This document shows, one piece after another, positions 40,896 to 51,850 of a DNA stretch of 64,000 bases. The first letter of the stretch is position 1, and each line of letters starts with the position of its first letter. The stretch lies in the NCBI GenBank assembly GCA_001297265.1, contig LIHB01000030.1, forward strand, positions 124,001 through 188,000, in the 5' to 3' direction. A model generated the notes under the pieces. It did no database searches, was not told the DNA's origin, and saw nothing but the letters and a program-made list of their open reading frames with translations. Both the position numbers and the translations under genes were made by a program. The DNA comes from Mycosphaerella arachidis. Taxonomy: Eukaryota; Ascomycota; Dothideomycetes; Mycosphaerellales; Mycosphaerellaceae.

Positions 40896-43660
40896 TTACT
40901 GCAGCCCAAGATTCCACTGATCCATGCTCGGTAACGTCTCGAACAAAAAGTTATTCGAGTCCGCCGGCAAGAATCCAGACCACCACTCGGCATCATTCAT
41001 AGTCGCACCGCCATTACCATTGATCGCAAAATTACCGATGGCATCGAGATCGGTCCACGAAAAGTCGCCCATAGGCTCTGTAAACGCCGGCGAATCGTCC
41101 TGCTGCACGCCACCAGACGAGGGCCCTCCTGAGGCATTAGAATTGGGAGTTGGTCCGCTAACGCTACCGGGTCGATATGGGTTCGCGATCGTAGCAGTTG
41201 AGGAATTGCCCTTGCGTTCTTTGCGCTCGACCTTATCCCACAGCAGTCGCAGGAGCTGAGAGTACCTGTTTCCAGGGTGATGAGTACCAATAGCGGATCT
41301 TTCGAGTCGGTTAATGGTCTCCTGAACAAGTGATCGGACAGACTGCTCTTCGTCTGAGGCGAGAACGCCGACGCATCGTGCTCGGTACAGGAAGACCCCC
41401 GAGTAGATGCAGTAGAGGTAGAATCGCAGAGGCATGTGTCGTAACGACTTCTCGGGATCCACAAAAGTGTTGACCATACTGAGGAGGTTCTTGGCCGCGT
41501 CAAGACCTTCGTAGATGAATCGTGCATCTCCAACAGCTCCGACATTGTTGTAGAAGACGCGACCAGGTTGCGGATGTGCTGAGCGCCTGCTTGATGTCAG
41601 AGAATGATGCGTAGCAGATGCAACGTCCCTTACGAACCTGTTTTCTTGCCCTTGCTGAATCTGTGGCAAAGCACGTTTCACTGTAGCATGAAAAGCGAAA
41701 GCATTCGTATATAGCCGCAAGTAGTCGTACGACATCAACAACGTAGCCTTGAGCGGCCCTGAGCACGTCAAAGTGCCCCACACACTCTTCCAGCCATAGA
41801 TCGCACTTCGAAAGTCGTCGATGTACTTAATGTACCCACCACTAAGATGACTTCGCATGCTGTTTCCAGGGTTCGAGTAGAGCACGTCGTGGACGTTCGA
41901 GAAGAGCAGTGTGAGTTCGAGCGTAGCCTGGAAGATGCTAGCATAGTCCTCACCGCCCGGCATAGTCGGCGCCAGCATTGGAAAGTCCGCTTTGGATAAC
42001 GTGGTAAGGGGACCAGGACCTCTCGACCAGAAAGCTCTTCCCAGTCTTATGCTGATTTGTCGATCACTGATATAGCAAGCGGTCCAGACAAGGCGTTTCC
42101 GTTGCCATTGGGGATCTTTCACATCGTCGCCACGAACCTGAAAGGAGTATCTGTCGAGTCCCAGAAAGTAGCCTATTCGCAGTGCAGTGCCAACGTGCAT
42201 CCATGCTTCTCGATCCTCTTCTCCTCGTCCCACGTGGCCGGCGTCCGATCGCGAGGTATAAGGTGTCCACTCGGCGAGGACGAGCAGCGCCTCAACAGCT
42301 TCCACTTTGCCTTCGCCGCCCGCTGCAAGTACCGAGACCAGAGACCTCATGTACTCTGAGCAAGCAATAAAGATGTTCGGCTCATCGATCAGATCTCGCG
42401 AAGCGATGACTAGTGCAGCCGTCAGGAGATGCTTCTCTTCGCGCGCCGTTTTGCTCAAGTTGGTAGCATCCAGTGTGGCATCCGGCACGATTGGGAAGTA
42501 AGGATGGTAGTAGTGCTTGTACCGTTGCAGCAGCTGTATGATCTTGGACAGCGAGAGCCGACCGTCTCTCACAAGTACATAGTCCATCTGCGATTGGCCT
42601 TGTCCGAAGGATGAGTGACCATTACTGTGAACGATGGCTGGCCCAGCATTCTCTCCATGACTGGCGATCTGTGCCAGTATGCCGAGCGCATCGCTAGGAT
42701 TTTGCAAGTCGTTGAAGGCGATGTTGCTCGTCGATAATGTGGAGCTCTCTCGTGTCGCCTGAGTAGTGCCCAGATAGGAATCTCTAGCAACCACATCCGT
42801 TCCTTGCAACGCCGGGTCGAGCATGATGCTGGGCGTGGATGGATTCAGAGCGTCGGGCAGTGCGATGCCATTGTGGTAGTCGGCAGGCCAGACCTCTCGC
42901 TCGTTGTTGTAGGAAAGATCCTCAGATGGGTATCTCTCATCGGCTCCTGCGGTCACCTCACTGGACTGGCGAAGGTGCTTCTGAGTGCTGTTGTCCTCGA
43001 GGATCTTGGCTTGATCTAACGTTCGTTTTCGCACACGTCGGCCACCTGCCACACGGAGGAGTATCAGCCATGTTCGAAGCGTGGGTCACGATGCATCAGC
43101 CGTGCAAGCAGAGCTCGTCGCCACCATGTTGAACAAATTCTCGAGAGATGCGATTGACCACGAACATACCGCGATTACTCGACCCAATGACGCACTCTAG
43201 ATTAGTGGCCTTGCACCTCTCACACGGTGTCGTAATCTGTCCATTCTCATCGGTAGGTCTGCAACACTCATCATGTCAGCGCCATCGGCGACATCGATCG
43301 GTCTTTGAACAGACAAGCGACTGAAAGGTTTCGGCCTTGCATGATCGACCAGCATATCAACGCAGCCGGCAGAGCACTAACAATATGCTTGTCGTTGCCG
43401 ACTCGCTGTCTGCACGTTAGGCTTCCACCAGTTTGGGAAGCATCTCCTCTTCTTGGTGACAACTTCTTCGCCACGTGTTCGCCGCTGGCGTGGAATCGGT
43501 GCGTGATGGATGACATGTGAGAGAATTGGAGAAAGTCGACTCACAGATTGCACGCGCTCTTTCTGCCGCGGCAATTGAGACACGCGCGACTCGTCCTCTT
43601 CTCCTTCTTGTCGTCTTTCGATATGCTTGTTATGCTCTCCGACTTCGCGACGCCCGGCAT
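40896..43660 (-). CDS. Zn2Cys6 fungal-type transcription factor with MHR domain
   Basis: Three exons, introns 43259-43544 and 43046-43169, 784 residues. The zinc cluster is split by the first intron: ACLNCRGRKSACN (Cys-x2-Cys-x6-Cys) ends exon 1, and TPCERCKATNLECVIG in exon 2 supplies the other three Cys. A basic linker (GGRRVRKRTLDQAK) follows. From about residue 210 to 640 comes the fungal-specific regulatory domain, for example ALRIGYFLGLDRYSF and WQRKRLVWTACYISDRQISI. The C-terminus is Gly/Asn-rich and acidic, activation-like. A 57-nt in-frame stretch near 41580-41640 (GTTCGT...CAG) may be an extra intron; if so, the protein loses 19 residues. Its place between transporter/dehydrogenase and SDR/GST suggests a local regulator. 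Confidence 0.82.
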
Positions 43661-44015
43661 TGTGTGATGCAAAATGGTTGAAGCTTTCGCGCGGAGGTGC
43701 GCGGCGGCAATTGAGCGTCTGGCGATGGTCCGCGGCTTTCACCGCGGGGTTCAGCGTGGACCCATCATGGATGGCCATGCTATTGCTGCTCACGCACGGC
43801 CCGCCGAAACAGCGCGGGCAACTGACGGCACATCCAATGCCTGCGCTTCGGCCCATGCAGCACACGCTCAGCTGCAGGCCCGGACAATTACACTCCGGCA
43901 ATGGATGGGAGCGAGATATGGCCATTCCTGTTTATAGAGAAGTGGTCGTTCGCCTCAGCGTTTCTCAGGGCACTGCACCGTACCGGTCACCGATCCATTC
44001 GATAACCCACGAAAA

Positions 44016-44847
44016 ATGGCCAACGTAGACAACGAAGTTGCCGGCAGACTGGTCTTAATCACCGGCGCATCAGGAGGCATCGGCTCGGCCTGCGCCAGAC
44101 AATTCGCAGCGCTGGGCTGCCATCTGGCGTTGACCTACTCCTCCAACCGCGAATCGATAGAGAAGCTGGTGCGGGAACTTCAACCCGCCACCAATGGCGA
44201 TGCCTCAACCAAGCAACGCATCACAATCCACCAAGCAGACCTCTCCTCGCCCGAACAGACGACCAAGCTCTGCGAAGAAGTCCAACAGCAGCATGGGGGT
44301 CCCGTCTCGATCCTAATCTCCAACGCCGGCTATGGCAAGAGAATCCGCGACGTCTCAGATATCCCATTGAGCGAGTTCGAAATCACGATAAACGTGAACC
44401 TGCGCGCTCCGTTCCTGTTGGTCAAGGGCGTAGTCGACGGGATGAAAGCGCAGAAATGGGGACGGATAATATTCGTCTCGAGTATTGCAGCCCATGGAGG
44501 AGGAATGAACGGGTGTCATTATGCAGCGAGTAAGGGAGGCACAATGGGCATGATGAAGAACCTCTCGACGACGCTTGCGCCGTGGAATATTGCTGTTAAT
44601 GATGTTGCGCCGGTGCGTCGTGTGCGTGCCTGTGAGATGTTAACGTTTTGCTGACTGAGGTTGTCTTTAGGCCATGGTGGGCAACACTGGACTTTTACCA
44701 AGTGGCGACCAATTTCCTGGTCTTGTTGACAGTATTCCGATGCATAGGCTGTGTGAGCCGGAGGAGGTTGCGAATGCTGTCATCTTCTATGCAAAGACTG
44801 GCTTCACGACCGGGCAGAGTTTGATCATTGCTGGAGGACTGAAGTAG
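44016..44847 (+). CDS. Short-chain dehydrogenase/reductase (FabG-like)
   Basis: Classical SDR, NAD(P)-dependent carbonyl/alcohol interconversion. Two exons, intron 44613-44670, 257 residues. The nucleotide-binding TGASGGIG is near residue 17 and LISNAGYG carries the NAG motif. The catalytic set is VSSIAAHGGGMNGCHYAASK (Ser, Tyr-x3-Lys), and VNDVAPAMVGNT follows across the splice. The C-terminal FYAKTGFTTGQSLIIAGGL is the common FabG-type end. Family substrates include 3-oxoacyl thioesters and keto-sugar acids. It is divergent from the Zn2Cys6 gene, with 355 bp between starts, so shared control is plausible. Confidence 0.9.
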
Positions 44848-44946
44848 ACGGGGTCTGCATATTGAAGTCTGGAATGTGTAGTGTGTCAAGAGGCCCGAGG
44901 CCTATGACCTTCACGGTGCAATTATCCATCACATATCGATGCCAAT

Positions 44947-45983
44947 CTATGGCGACGAGTATTTGTAGTTATACTGCTCTTTCGCCTTCTTGCCAAGCTC
45001 CTTGAGTTCATCCTCCTTTTGCTTGAATTCTGGCTCGTCCTTCAGCCTCCTCTTGTAAGCCTCGTTGGTAATACTGGATTCATTCGGAATTGCAACGCCC
45101 TTCTTGACCGCTGGGCGTGCGTTGATTCTCTCCCACCACTTGTAGAGGTTTGGGAAGTCGTCGAGGTTGACGCCAGCGAAGTAAGCGACGTTGACCCAGC
45201 TGAAGTTCGCGATATCGGCAATCGAATACTTGTTGCCGACGAGATAGTCGTTGTTCTTGAGACGCGCGTCAAGAATGCCGTACAAGCGTTCGGTCTCGCC
45301 GACGTAGCGCTGGGTCGGGTAGGGAATGCGTTCCTTGGCGAGGCGGTAGAAGCTGAAAGTGGTGTTGTCAGTTCATGCCTTGCCTTGTTATATGGTCCTG
45401 CTCATGTCCTTACTGGTTAGCCTGTCCCTGCATTGGTCCCAGTCCACCATGCTGCCAGGCAACCCACTGCTCACACAACGACAACTCTGGGTCGCTGGTG
45501 AAGGAAAACTTGTGGTCTGGATCGAAGTGTCGGGTCACGTAGGACAAGATGGCCTGGCCTTCCATGATTCCGAGACCGCCGTTGTCGTGGTCAACCAAGA
45601 CAGGAATGCGGCCATTTGGGCCTTTCTCGATGAACCACGGCTCTTTCTGGATGTTCTGGCCGATGTTGATCGATTGGTACACGTAGTCTGGCTTGCCATA
45701 TGCTTCTTTCAACTCCTCGAGGACGATGCTAGCTTTGTGACCTGTTCTTGTTGTTCAAAACTGTTGCTCATATGTCCTGCAATGGTTGTAGCTCACCGTT
45801 GGGGGTGCCAAAGGTCAACAGCTCGAGGCCTTTCTTGGCGATCAAGCCTGTTGGTTTGTCGTCACCCATTGTGTCGTTACGTTGGATTGCTGTGCTTGTG
45901 TAGCTTCTCGAAGTGACTGGTGCTGTGGCTTTGATGAGGTGAGTTGCAGTCCGCTGTAGCCGCAAAAGAGGAGAGTGCAACAT
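44947..45983 (-). CDS. Glutathione S-transferase, Ure2/GstB-like, with possible mitochondrial leader
   Basis: Conjugates glutathione to electrophiles or acts as a glutathione-dependent reductase. Three exons, introns 45353-45413 and 45742-45796. The thioredoxin-like domain has LELLTFGTPNGHKASIVLEE, the Asn/Thr-Pro-Asn-Gly region of Ure2-like GSTs, and PNGRIPVLVDHD with the cis-Pro. The helical domain has LYGILDARLKNNDYLVGNKY and SIADIANFSWVN. Starting at ATG 45869 gives 268 residues, the usual length. An upstream in-frame ATG at 45983 adds 38 residues rich in Arg/Ser/Thr with no acidic residue before Asp near 37. That extension looks like a mitochondrial presequence. Confidence 0.88.
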
Positions 45984-47249
45984 GAACGCGAGTAGAGCAA
46001 GCAGTACTACCTTGTACACCACATGCAGCTGCGTGCGAGGGAGCTCCAGGATGAGTTGTTAAGCGGGATGGAGTAGTTACAATGGACCTTGACGTCAAGC
46101 TCGAGGTGATGATGGCATTTCTAAGCCAGTGCAATCACTTTGGACATCGTGTCGGAGATGGCAGACCCCAAGTCAGCGCTTTGCCGTATGGAGTGCCATA
46201 AGTTTGGCCTGATCATATGAGCTCACGTGAGTGCGTCCACCGAAACATCTCCGTTTCTTGCAAACACAAACACAAGCACGTGCTTGCTAAGATCGGGTAT
46301 TGCCATCATTGCCCATCTCCCACACCAACTGACACGATGTGCGGCCATCTCGATGATGATCCAGCCGCCAGACACAGAACTGCTTACAAAGTGCCTTCTC
46401 TTGGACAGATTTGAACAAAGATTGGTACGGGCATGGTCAAATCCAGGTATTCATGATGATATGTGAGGGCTGCTGCCCCCCGCATCTGATACTGGCGGTG
46501 TTTTGGGTGAACCTACCTCTACCACGAAGCATACCTCTCTGCAAGCCGAACAAATGTCTGATGCGACGCGATCCATCCATCTTGCTAATGCTCATAGCGT
46601 CCGCGAGACCGAGCATGTGATGCTCATACTGTGGAGCTTCATGGCAGCCAGTTGTCATGCGACCGCACATCAGACTTCGAGACTGTGGGGCATATGGCCA
46701 AAGTGCAACGACAGCAAGGCAGCACCACACTCGCTCCAACGCACGCAATATCACAGCGTGAAGAAGACACCTCCGGAATAATGTTGTCTCTGCTATGCAT
46801 CTTGAGAGCAGGAGGATCTGGACTTCCTTCCAAAAGACCTTCGCGCCTCCGTGGTCTAGCTTCATCAGGAAGCTCTGTCGAGTCCTCCCCGCCTCAGCTA
46901 CCGTTAAATCAGCCACAAGTGCAATTTCCACACTTCTTATACTTCTTTACAGTTCGACCAATCTGCTCTGGGCATGCTTAAAGCCTCCTCGCCCTACTAT
47001 CGAAAACGTGCATTTGCCGCATAGATGGCGTTCAGGATCTGGCTGGCTGACCAGAATCTGATCGACAACCGCGTGATGACAACCATGGAGCTGGCCAGCC
47101 GATGGTGCGACAGAGATGGGTTGAATATATAGCAGACCGCCTCTCGCTCCAGCAATTAAAGGTGTTCGACAGCCGTCAGTCGATACTGTGGCCCATACAG
47201 CTGCCATAGAGGTTGTGGCAGATCTCATTCACTCATTCACTCTCTCAAA
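45984..47249. other. Intergenic stretch upstream of the GH55 gene
   Basis: About 1.27 kb between two divergent genes. A 164-codon minus-strand frame (46437-46931) and others are open, but show no domain or sensible composition. It should contain the GST and GH55 promoters. Confidence 0.4.
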
Positions 47250-50067
47250 ATGCATTTCTCATCTCATCTCCTACCATTTCTCTACGCTGCTGGCAGTGCA
47301 CGAGCTCAACTACCTGTGGATCTTGGCGGCCTTCAGTTGCAAGGTGGAGGATATGAACCACCTGTCGTTGAGCAATTGGCTCAACTTGCTTTGAGCCAGT
47401 ACAGCAAGTGAGTTCGTTGCGACGGATTGTACACGTCTACTTCTGACCAGTCCTAAGATATACCGCTTACCCAGGTCCTTCGCCGACCGCGACCCCGAAG
47501 GCGCGAGCTCAAATGCTTGCCGCCGCCGCCGCTCCTGCAGCGTCGCAGTGCGATTACTGGATGGAAAACATCAAGCATCAGGGCATCGCCGCATTCAACT
47601 CGAACCCGTCCGGGTACCAGGTCTTCCGAAATGTCAAGGACTTTGGTGCGAAAGGAGACGGAGTCACAGACGATGCAGCTGCGATAAACAGGGCAATCTC
47701 AAGCGGCGGACGATGCGCGCCGGGGTCTTGCGGCTCGTCGACGACTACACCAGCAGTGGTCTATTTTCCAGCTGGCACATACATGGTCAACAGCTCGATC
47801 ATCGACTACTACTACACTCAGATCATTGGCAACCCGAGGTGTCTTCCTACTATCAAAGCGCTGCCACTCTTCAAAGGCGATCTCGGCATCATCGATGGAG
47901 ATCGATATGGGGCGAACGGACTTGGCTTTGGGGCTACGAATGTGTTCTGGCGCCAGATCAGGAACTTGATCATTGACACTACCCTTGTCCCAGCCTCGAG
48001 CTCGATCACCGGTATTCACTGGCCCACAGCACAGGCGACAAGCATTCAGAATGTAATTTTCAGGATGAGCAACGCGAGGGGAACTCAGCACCAGGGTATT
48101 TTCATCGAGGAAGGAAGCGGTGGCTTCATGAACGACTTGCAGTTCTATGGCGGCCTCTACGGCGGCAACTGGGGCAATCAGCAGTTCACCATGCGCAACC
48201 TGACTTTTGATGGCGTCCAGACCGCAATCAGTAAGAGAATCCTGAGGAGTACATACAGCCATGTCTAAGCTGGCAACGTCTCGAGGTGGCTAAGCTGTCT
48301 TAGACAGCAACAGCGACGCACATCAGCAGAGCCCTGTAGGGTTGTGCTAAGACATGTTGCCAGTCTGGGCATGACAGCTCAGCTCTATTCCCCTATTGCT
48401 CGATATCTACTAACTCGCTAGTTTAGATCAGATTTGGGACTGGGGATGGACGTACAAGAACATCAAAATCAACAACTGTTCCGTTGCCCTCAACATCGCA
48501 AATGGAGGCAGCACTGCACTTACAGTTGGCTCCGTCACTTTCATCGACTCGACTATCAGCAACACTCCAGTGGGTGTCATCACCGGCCGCCAGTCGGGAT
48601 CTCAGCCCTCCACTGCCGGATCCATCATCCTGGAGAATGTCAGACTAAACAACGTCCCCGTGGCAGTTCGAGGTCCTAATGGCCCACTGCTACAGGGTAC
48701 GAACTACATCTCAGCTTGGGGACAGGGCAACTCTTATACCCCGAACGGTCCGAATTTCATTGGTGGCCAATTCACCGCCAATAATAGGCCTTCAAATCTG
48801 CTCCAGTCTGATGGCAAGTTCTATGAGAGGTCAAAGCCGCAATACGAAGGCCTGCCACTGTCCTCGTTCCTGAGTGCTCGCGCTTTGGGCGCAACTGGTA
48901 ACGGCCGAACGGACGACACCAAAGCATTGCAGGCAGCAATCACACAGGCAAAGTCGCAAAACAAGGTGTTGTATTTGGACCACGGTGATTATCTTGTCAC
49001 CAGCACAATCTACATCCCCGCTGGCTCCAAGATTGTTGGAGAGACGTACTCGGTCATCCTGTCATCTGGCCAGTTCTTCAATGACATGAAGAACCCGCAG
49101 CCAGTGGTTCAAGTTGGCAAGCCAGGAGAGTCTGGCAGCGTCGAGCTGTCCGACTTCATCGTAAGCACTCAAGGTCAGCAAATGGGAGCCGTGCTGTTCC
49201 AGATCAACATCGCTTCTCCCTCTGGCACACCAACCGGACTGTGGGATGTGCACGCTCGTATTGGTGGCTTCGCTGGCTCGAAGCTCCTCCTTGCGGACTG
49301 TCCAACCACACCTGGCACCGTCATCACATCGGCAAACCTGAAGCAGAGCTGCATCTCCGGATACATCACATTCCACATCACGAAGTCCGCGACTGGTATC
49401 TACCTCGAGAACAACTGGTTCTGGTAAGTATCTCACCCTCCCTCGCCATTCCACAAACCAGCTAACACCACCCTCTAGGGTCGCCGACCACGACGTAGAA
49501 GACCCCTCCCTAACCCGCATCACCGTCTACTCCGGCCGCGGCCTCCTTGACGAATCCGCCGGCCCCGTCTGGCTAATCGGCACCAGCGTCGAACACCACG
49601 TCCGCTACGAGTACCAATTCGCCAACGCCAAAAACGTCTTCCAAGGCCAGATCCAAACCGAAACAGCCTACTACCAACCCAATCCTATGGCCACCATCCC
49701 CTTCCCTCGCAACGACACAATCTTCGATCCCACTTTCCCCCAAGCTACCGTGAATGATGGCAACATTGTCATCCCCGCTGCCGATGGGTGGGGGATGCGG
49801 ATCGTGAATAGTCAGAATATTCTGACGTATGGTGCTGGGTTGTACTCGTTTTTTAGCAATTATAGCACGACTTGTTCGGATCAGGGCCAGGGGACGAGGT
49901 GTCAGAATCGGATCAATAGTATTGAGGGGAGCTCGAGTGGAATTTCGATTTATAATTTGAATACGGTGGGGACGCATTGGCCGATTACGATTAATGGGAC
50001 TGATGTGGCGAAGTGGGATCAGAATCAGGGTGGATTCATACAGACGGTTGCGTTGTTCACGAAGTAG
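47250..50067 (+). CDS. Secreted GH55 beta-1,3-glucanase
   Basis: Hydrolyses beta-1,3-glucan outside the cell, for wall turnover, nutrition or attack on other fungi. Four exons, introns 47408-47457, 48231-48426 and 49424-49478, 838 residues. The signal peptide is MHFSSHLLPFLYAAGSARA. Two pectate-lyase-like beta-helix halves each begin with the GH55 signature: VKDFGAKGDGVTDDAAAINR (about residue 104) and ARALGATGNGRTDDTKALQA (about 475). GIHWPTAQATSIQNVIF and GLWDVHARIGG belong to the helix rungs, and the C-terminus keeps the typical W-P-I-T/N-G-T-D region. Several N-glycosylation sites; no GPI signal. The second intron is unusually long because it holds a small inverted-repeat insertion. Confidence 0.92.
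48270..48363. repeat. 94-bp inverted-repeat insertion inside a GH55 intron
   Basis: The block starts CTGGCAACGTCTCGAG and ends CTAAGACATGTTGCCAG, whose reverse complement is CTGGCAACATGTCTTAG. The outer 8 bp are identical and the inner part is similar. Inside is a perfect hairpin (GCTGTCT-T-AGACAGC). Removing it would leave a 102-nt intron. It could be a tiny MITE relic or a structured intronic element. Confidence 0.4.
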
Positions 50068-50710
50068 GGTGCTGTGATGTTGTTGTTGGATCAATTCGGG
50101 CGGTAAACTTGCATGTCCTACTGTGGAGCCCGATCAATCTTCAGATGAGTACCGCTTCCATCAGCTCATTCTCTCCAAGCCACTAGATAAAATTCCATGG
50201 ATCTGTAGTTGTCAATCTGTTGTCTTACACCTCTCAACAAACGGTCGGGTGTTTGCCAGCAAAAAGACTCTTGTGCGCTCTCGTCTAGACACTCATGCTA
50301 GGGCTCTGCCTTTCTCTCCATTAGCTACAAATCATCAGGGGATCTAAACCTTCCCAGAAAATCCGATTTTCGTGCGGCCTAAGCTATACAGAGTCCGATG
50401 AGGCCGCAATTTGCGTTAACGAGCAAGAGTTGGGCAAGAAAGAGGGACGGAAAGGAGAGCAGGTGGGTCTGCACTCTTCTCGATTCTGTTGCAGGGAACG
50501 TTGCGGATTGGATTTGTTCACGAGTAAAGAAGCCGAAAGGCAGGTATGAATGGTCAAGCAAGAGGAAATGCTCTGTTGAGGGCATCACCTCCGCTAAAGA
50601 AGATAGACGATGCCTCTGAGCAGATACGAGATGAGGAACGCGTTGGGTGCTCAAGAGCTCTGTGGCATGCAGTGTATATCTGCTATGGGTACATTCGATT
50701 CTGCTCATTT
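50068..50710. other. Intergenic, no gene recognised
   Basis: 3' flank of the GH55 gene; the open frames present show no family features. Confidence 0.4.
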
Positions 50711-51090
50711 CTAGTGATGGCACCTCGCTGCTCGTTCTAGGTAATCTGCTATTTTCTGCTTGAAGTCTTCACTGGTGATGCTTCATGAGTGGGTCCAAGT
50801 CATTTCGTGGATACGTTATGAAGCTTCAATTCCAGTGTTAGCAACTACCTTTATGCCTGTGATGACTGGGCGGTCTCCTATTCCTGGACACGCTAAGGAG
50901 AAGGAATCTTCCTATCGAAAGTGAGGTTGCGTCCAAGTCCCAGTCTTGCTTAGCCCGCCGAAGTGCTTACCGTGCGACACACGGATTGTGAGATTCTTCC
51001 AATTACCGTCTGTGGCTCGCGGGACGTTTGCTGTGCCGTCCACACCGTCCTGGCAGATTTCAGCACCGAAGCTTTTTTTTTCGAGGGCTC
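50711..51090 (-). pseudogene. Unknown small gene relic
   Basis: The minus strand gives FGAEICQDGVDGTANVPRAT and DGNWKNLTIRVSH. An intron-like GTAAGC...CTTAG follows, then CPGIGDRPVITGIK. After a second intron-like gap comes EDFKQKIADYLERAARCHH with TAG at 50711-50713. Composition and splice-like joints suggest a former gene. The last joint does not keep frame, and no start codon is found upstream, where a run of nine A lies. Family unknown. Confidence 0.33.
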
Positions 51091-51155
51091 GCCGTCGTTG
51101 TGACAGCCGGGTAGCTATAGCGAAAGCATGGCGTGCTCGCGAGTGTCGGAGATGC

Positions 51156-51537
51156 TCAATTTAATCTGTTGCTGCAGCGCACTCCCTCCTCGTGAATGTG
51201 GTCGTCGCACAAGTCGAGCTTTGCAAAGTCGTCTCGCGGAACTACCTTCGGTCTCTCGAGAAGCTTCCTGGTGATGGCGAGCAGAATCTCCCTCGAGTAG
51301 CATGTTAAGTTACTCTAGACAAACAGTTCCGGGTGTGCATTGACACGACTCACGACTGCGGAGACAAGGGCGTTCCGCAGTATAGACTATTCACAAGTGT
51401 TGACCCACGCCTTCAGATAGTGAGTGATTGGCTGTGCTCTCTGGAACTCACCCTTCAAGCTTCTTGTCCAGCGTGCTTGGAAGGTCAACAAGCCGACTGA
51501 CAGGAGCGCCGCCACCGGGATTAATGGTTGTCGCCAT
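51156..51537 (-). pseudogene. BTB/POZ pseudogene, copy 1 (core deleted)
   Basis: It starts MATTINPGGGAPVSRLVDLP and STLDKKLEG followed by a GTGAGT donor, closely matching the start of copy 2. After a gap with no coding sequence, the C-terminal segment appears: EILLAITRKLLERPKVVPRD, then FAKLDLCDDHIHEEGVRC. The last part has the Cys-x-x-His...H-E-x-G-V-R-C ending common in fungal BTB proteins. The BTB core is missing. Confidence 0.6.
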
Positions 51538-51850
51538 GGTCGATTCTGGTGTGCGGTGGCAGGGCGAAGACCGGGAGTAGACGGGAGGTGCACGAGTGTT
51601 GGAAGGACAGATATTTAACACAGAGCACGGACCAGATCTTCCGTTGATTGCCTGAGCCACGTGATCATTCGCCGTATATGAATGAAAGTGCTGCCATTAC
51701 CACCATGGCCTAGCTCATCCACTTGCCATCTTGGGAAAAGTCTCGAAAGGTGAAAAGGCTCCTACCAGCAGGCCACAGCCGCAGCTCTACGCTTCGAGTC
51801 CACGCCGATCTTTGACCTACCACGCATCCTCCCCAGTACCTTAGCGTCAA

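Noticed and set aside
46437..46931. 164-codon minus-strand frame upstream of GH55
   Set aside because: No ATG-proximal signal, domain or splice support, and it overlaps other open frames of similar quality.
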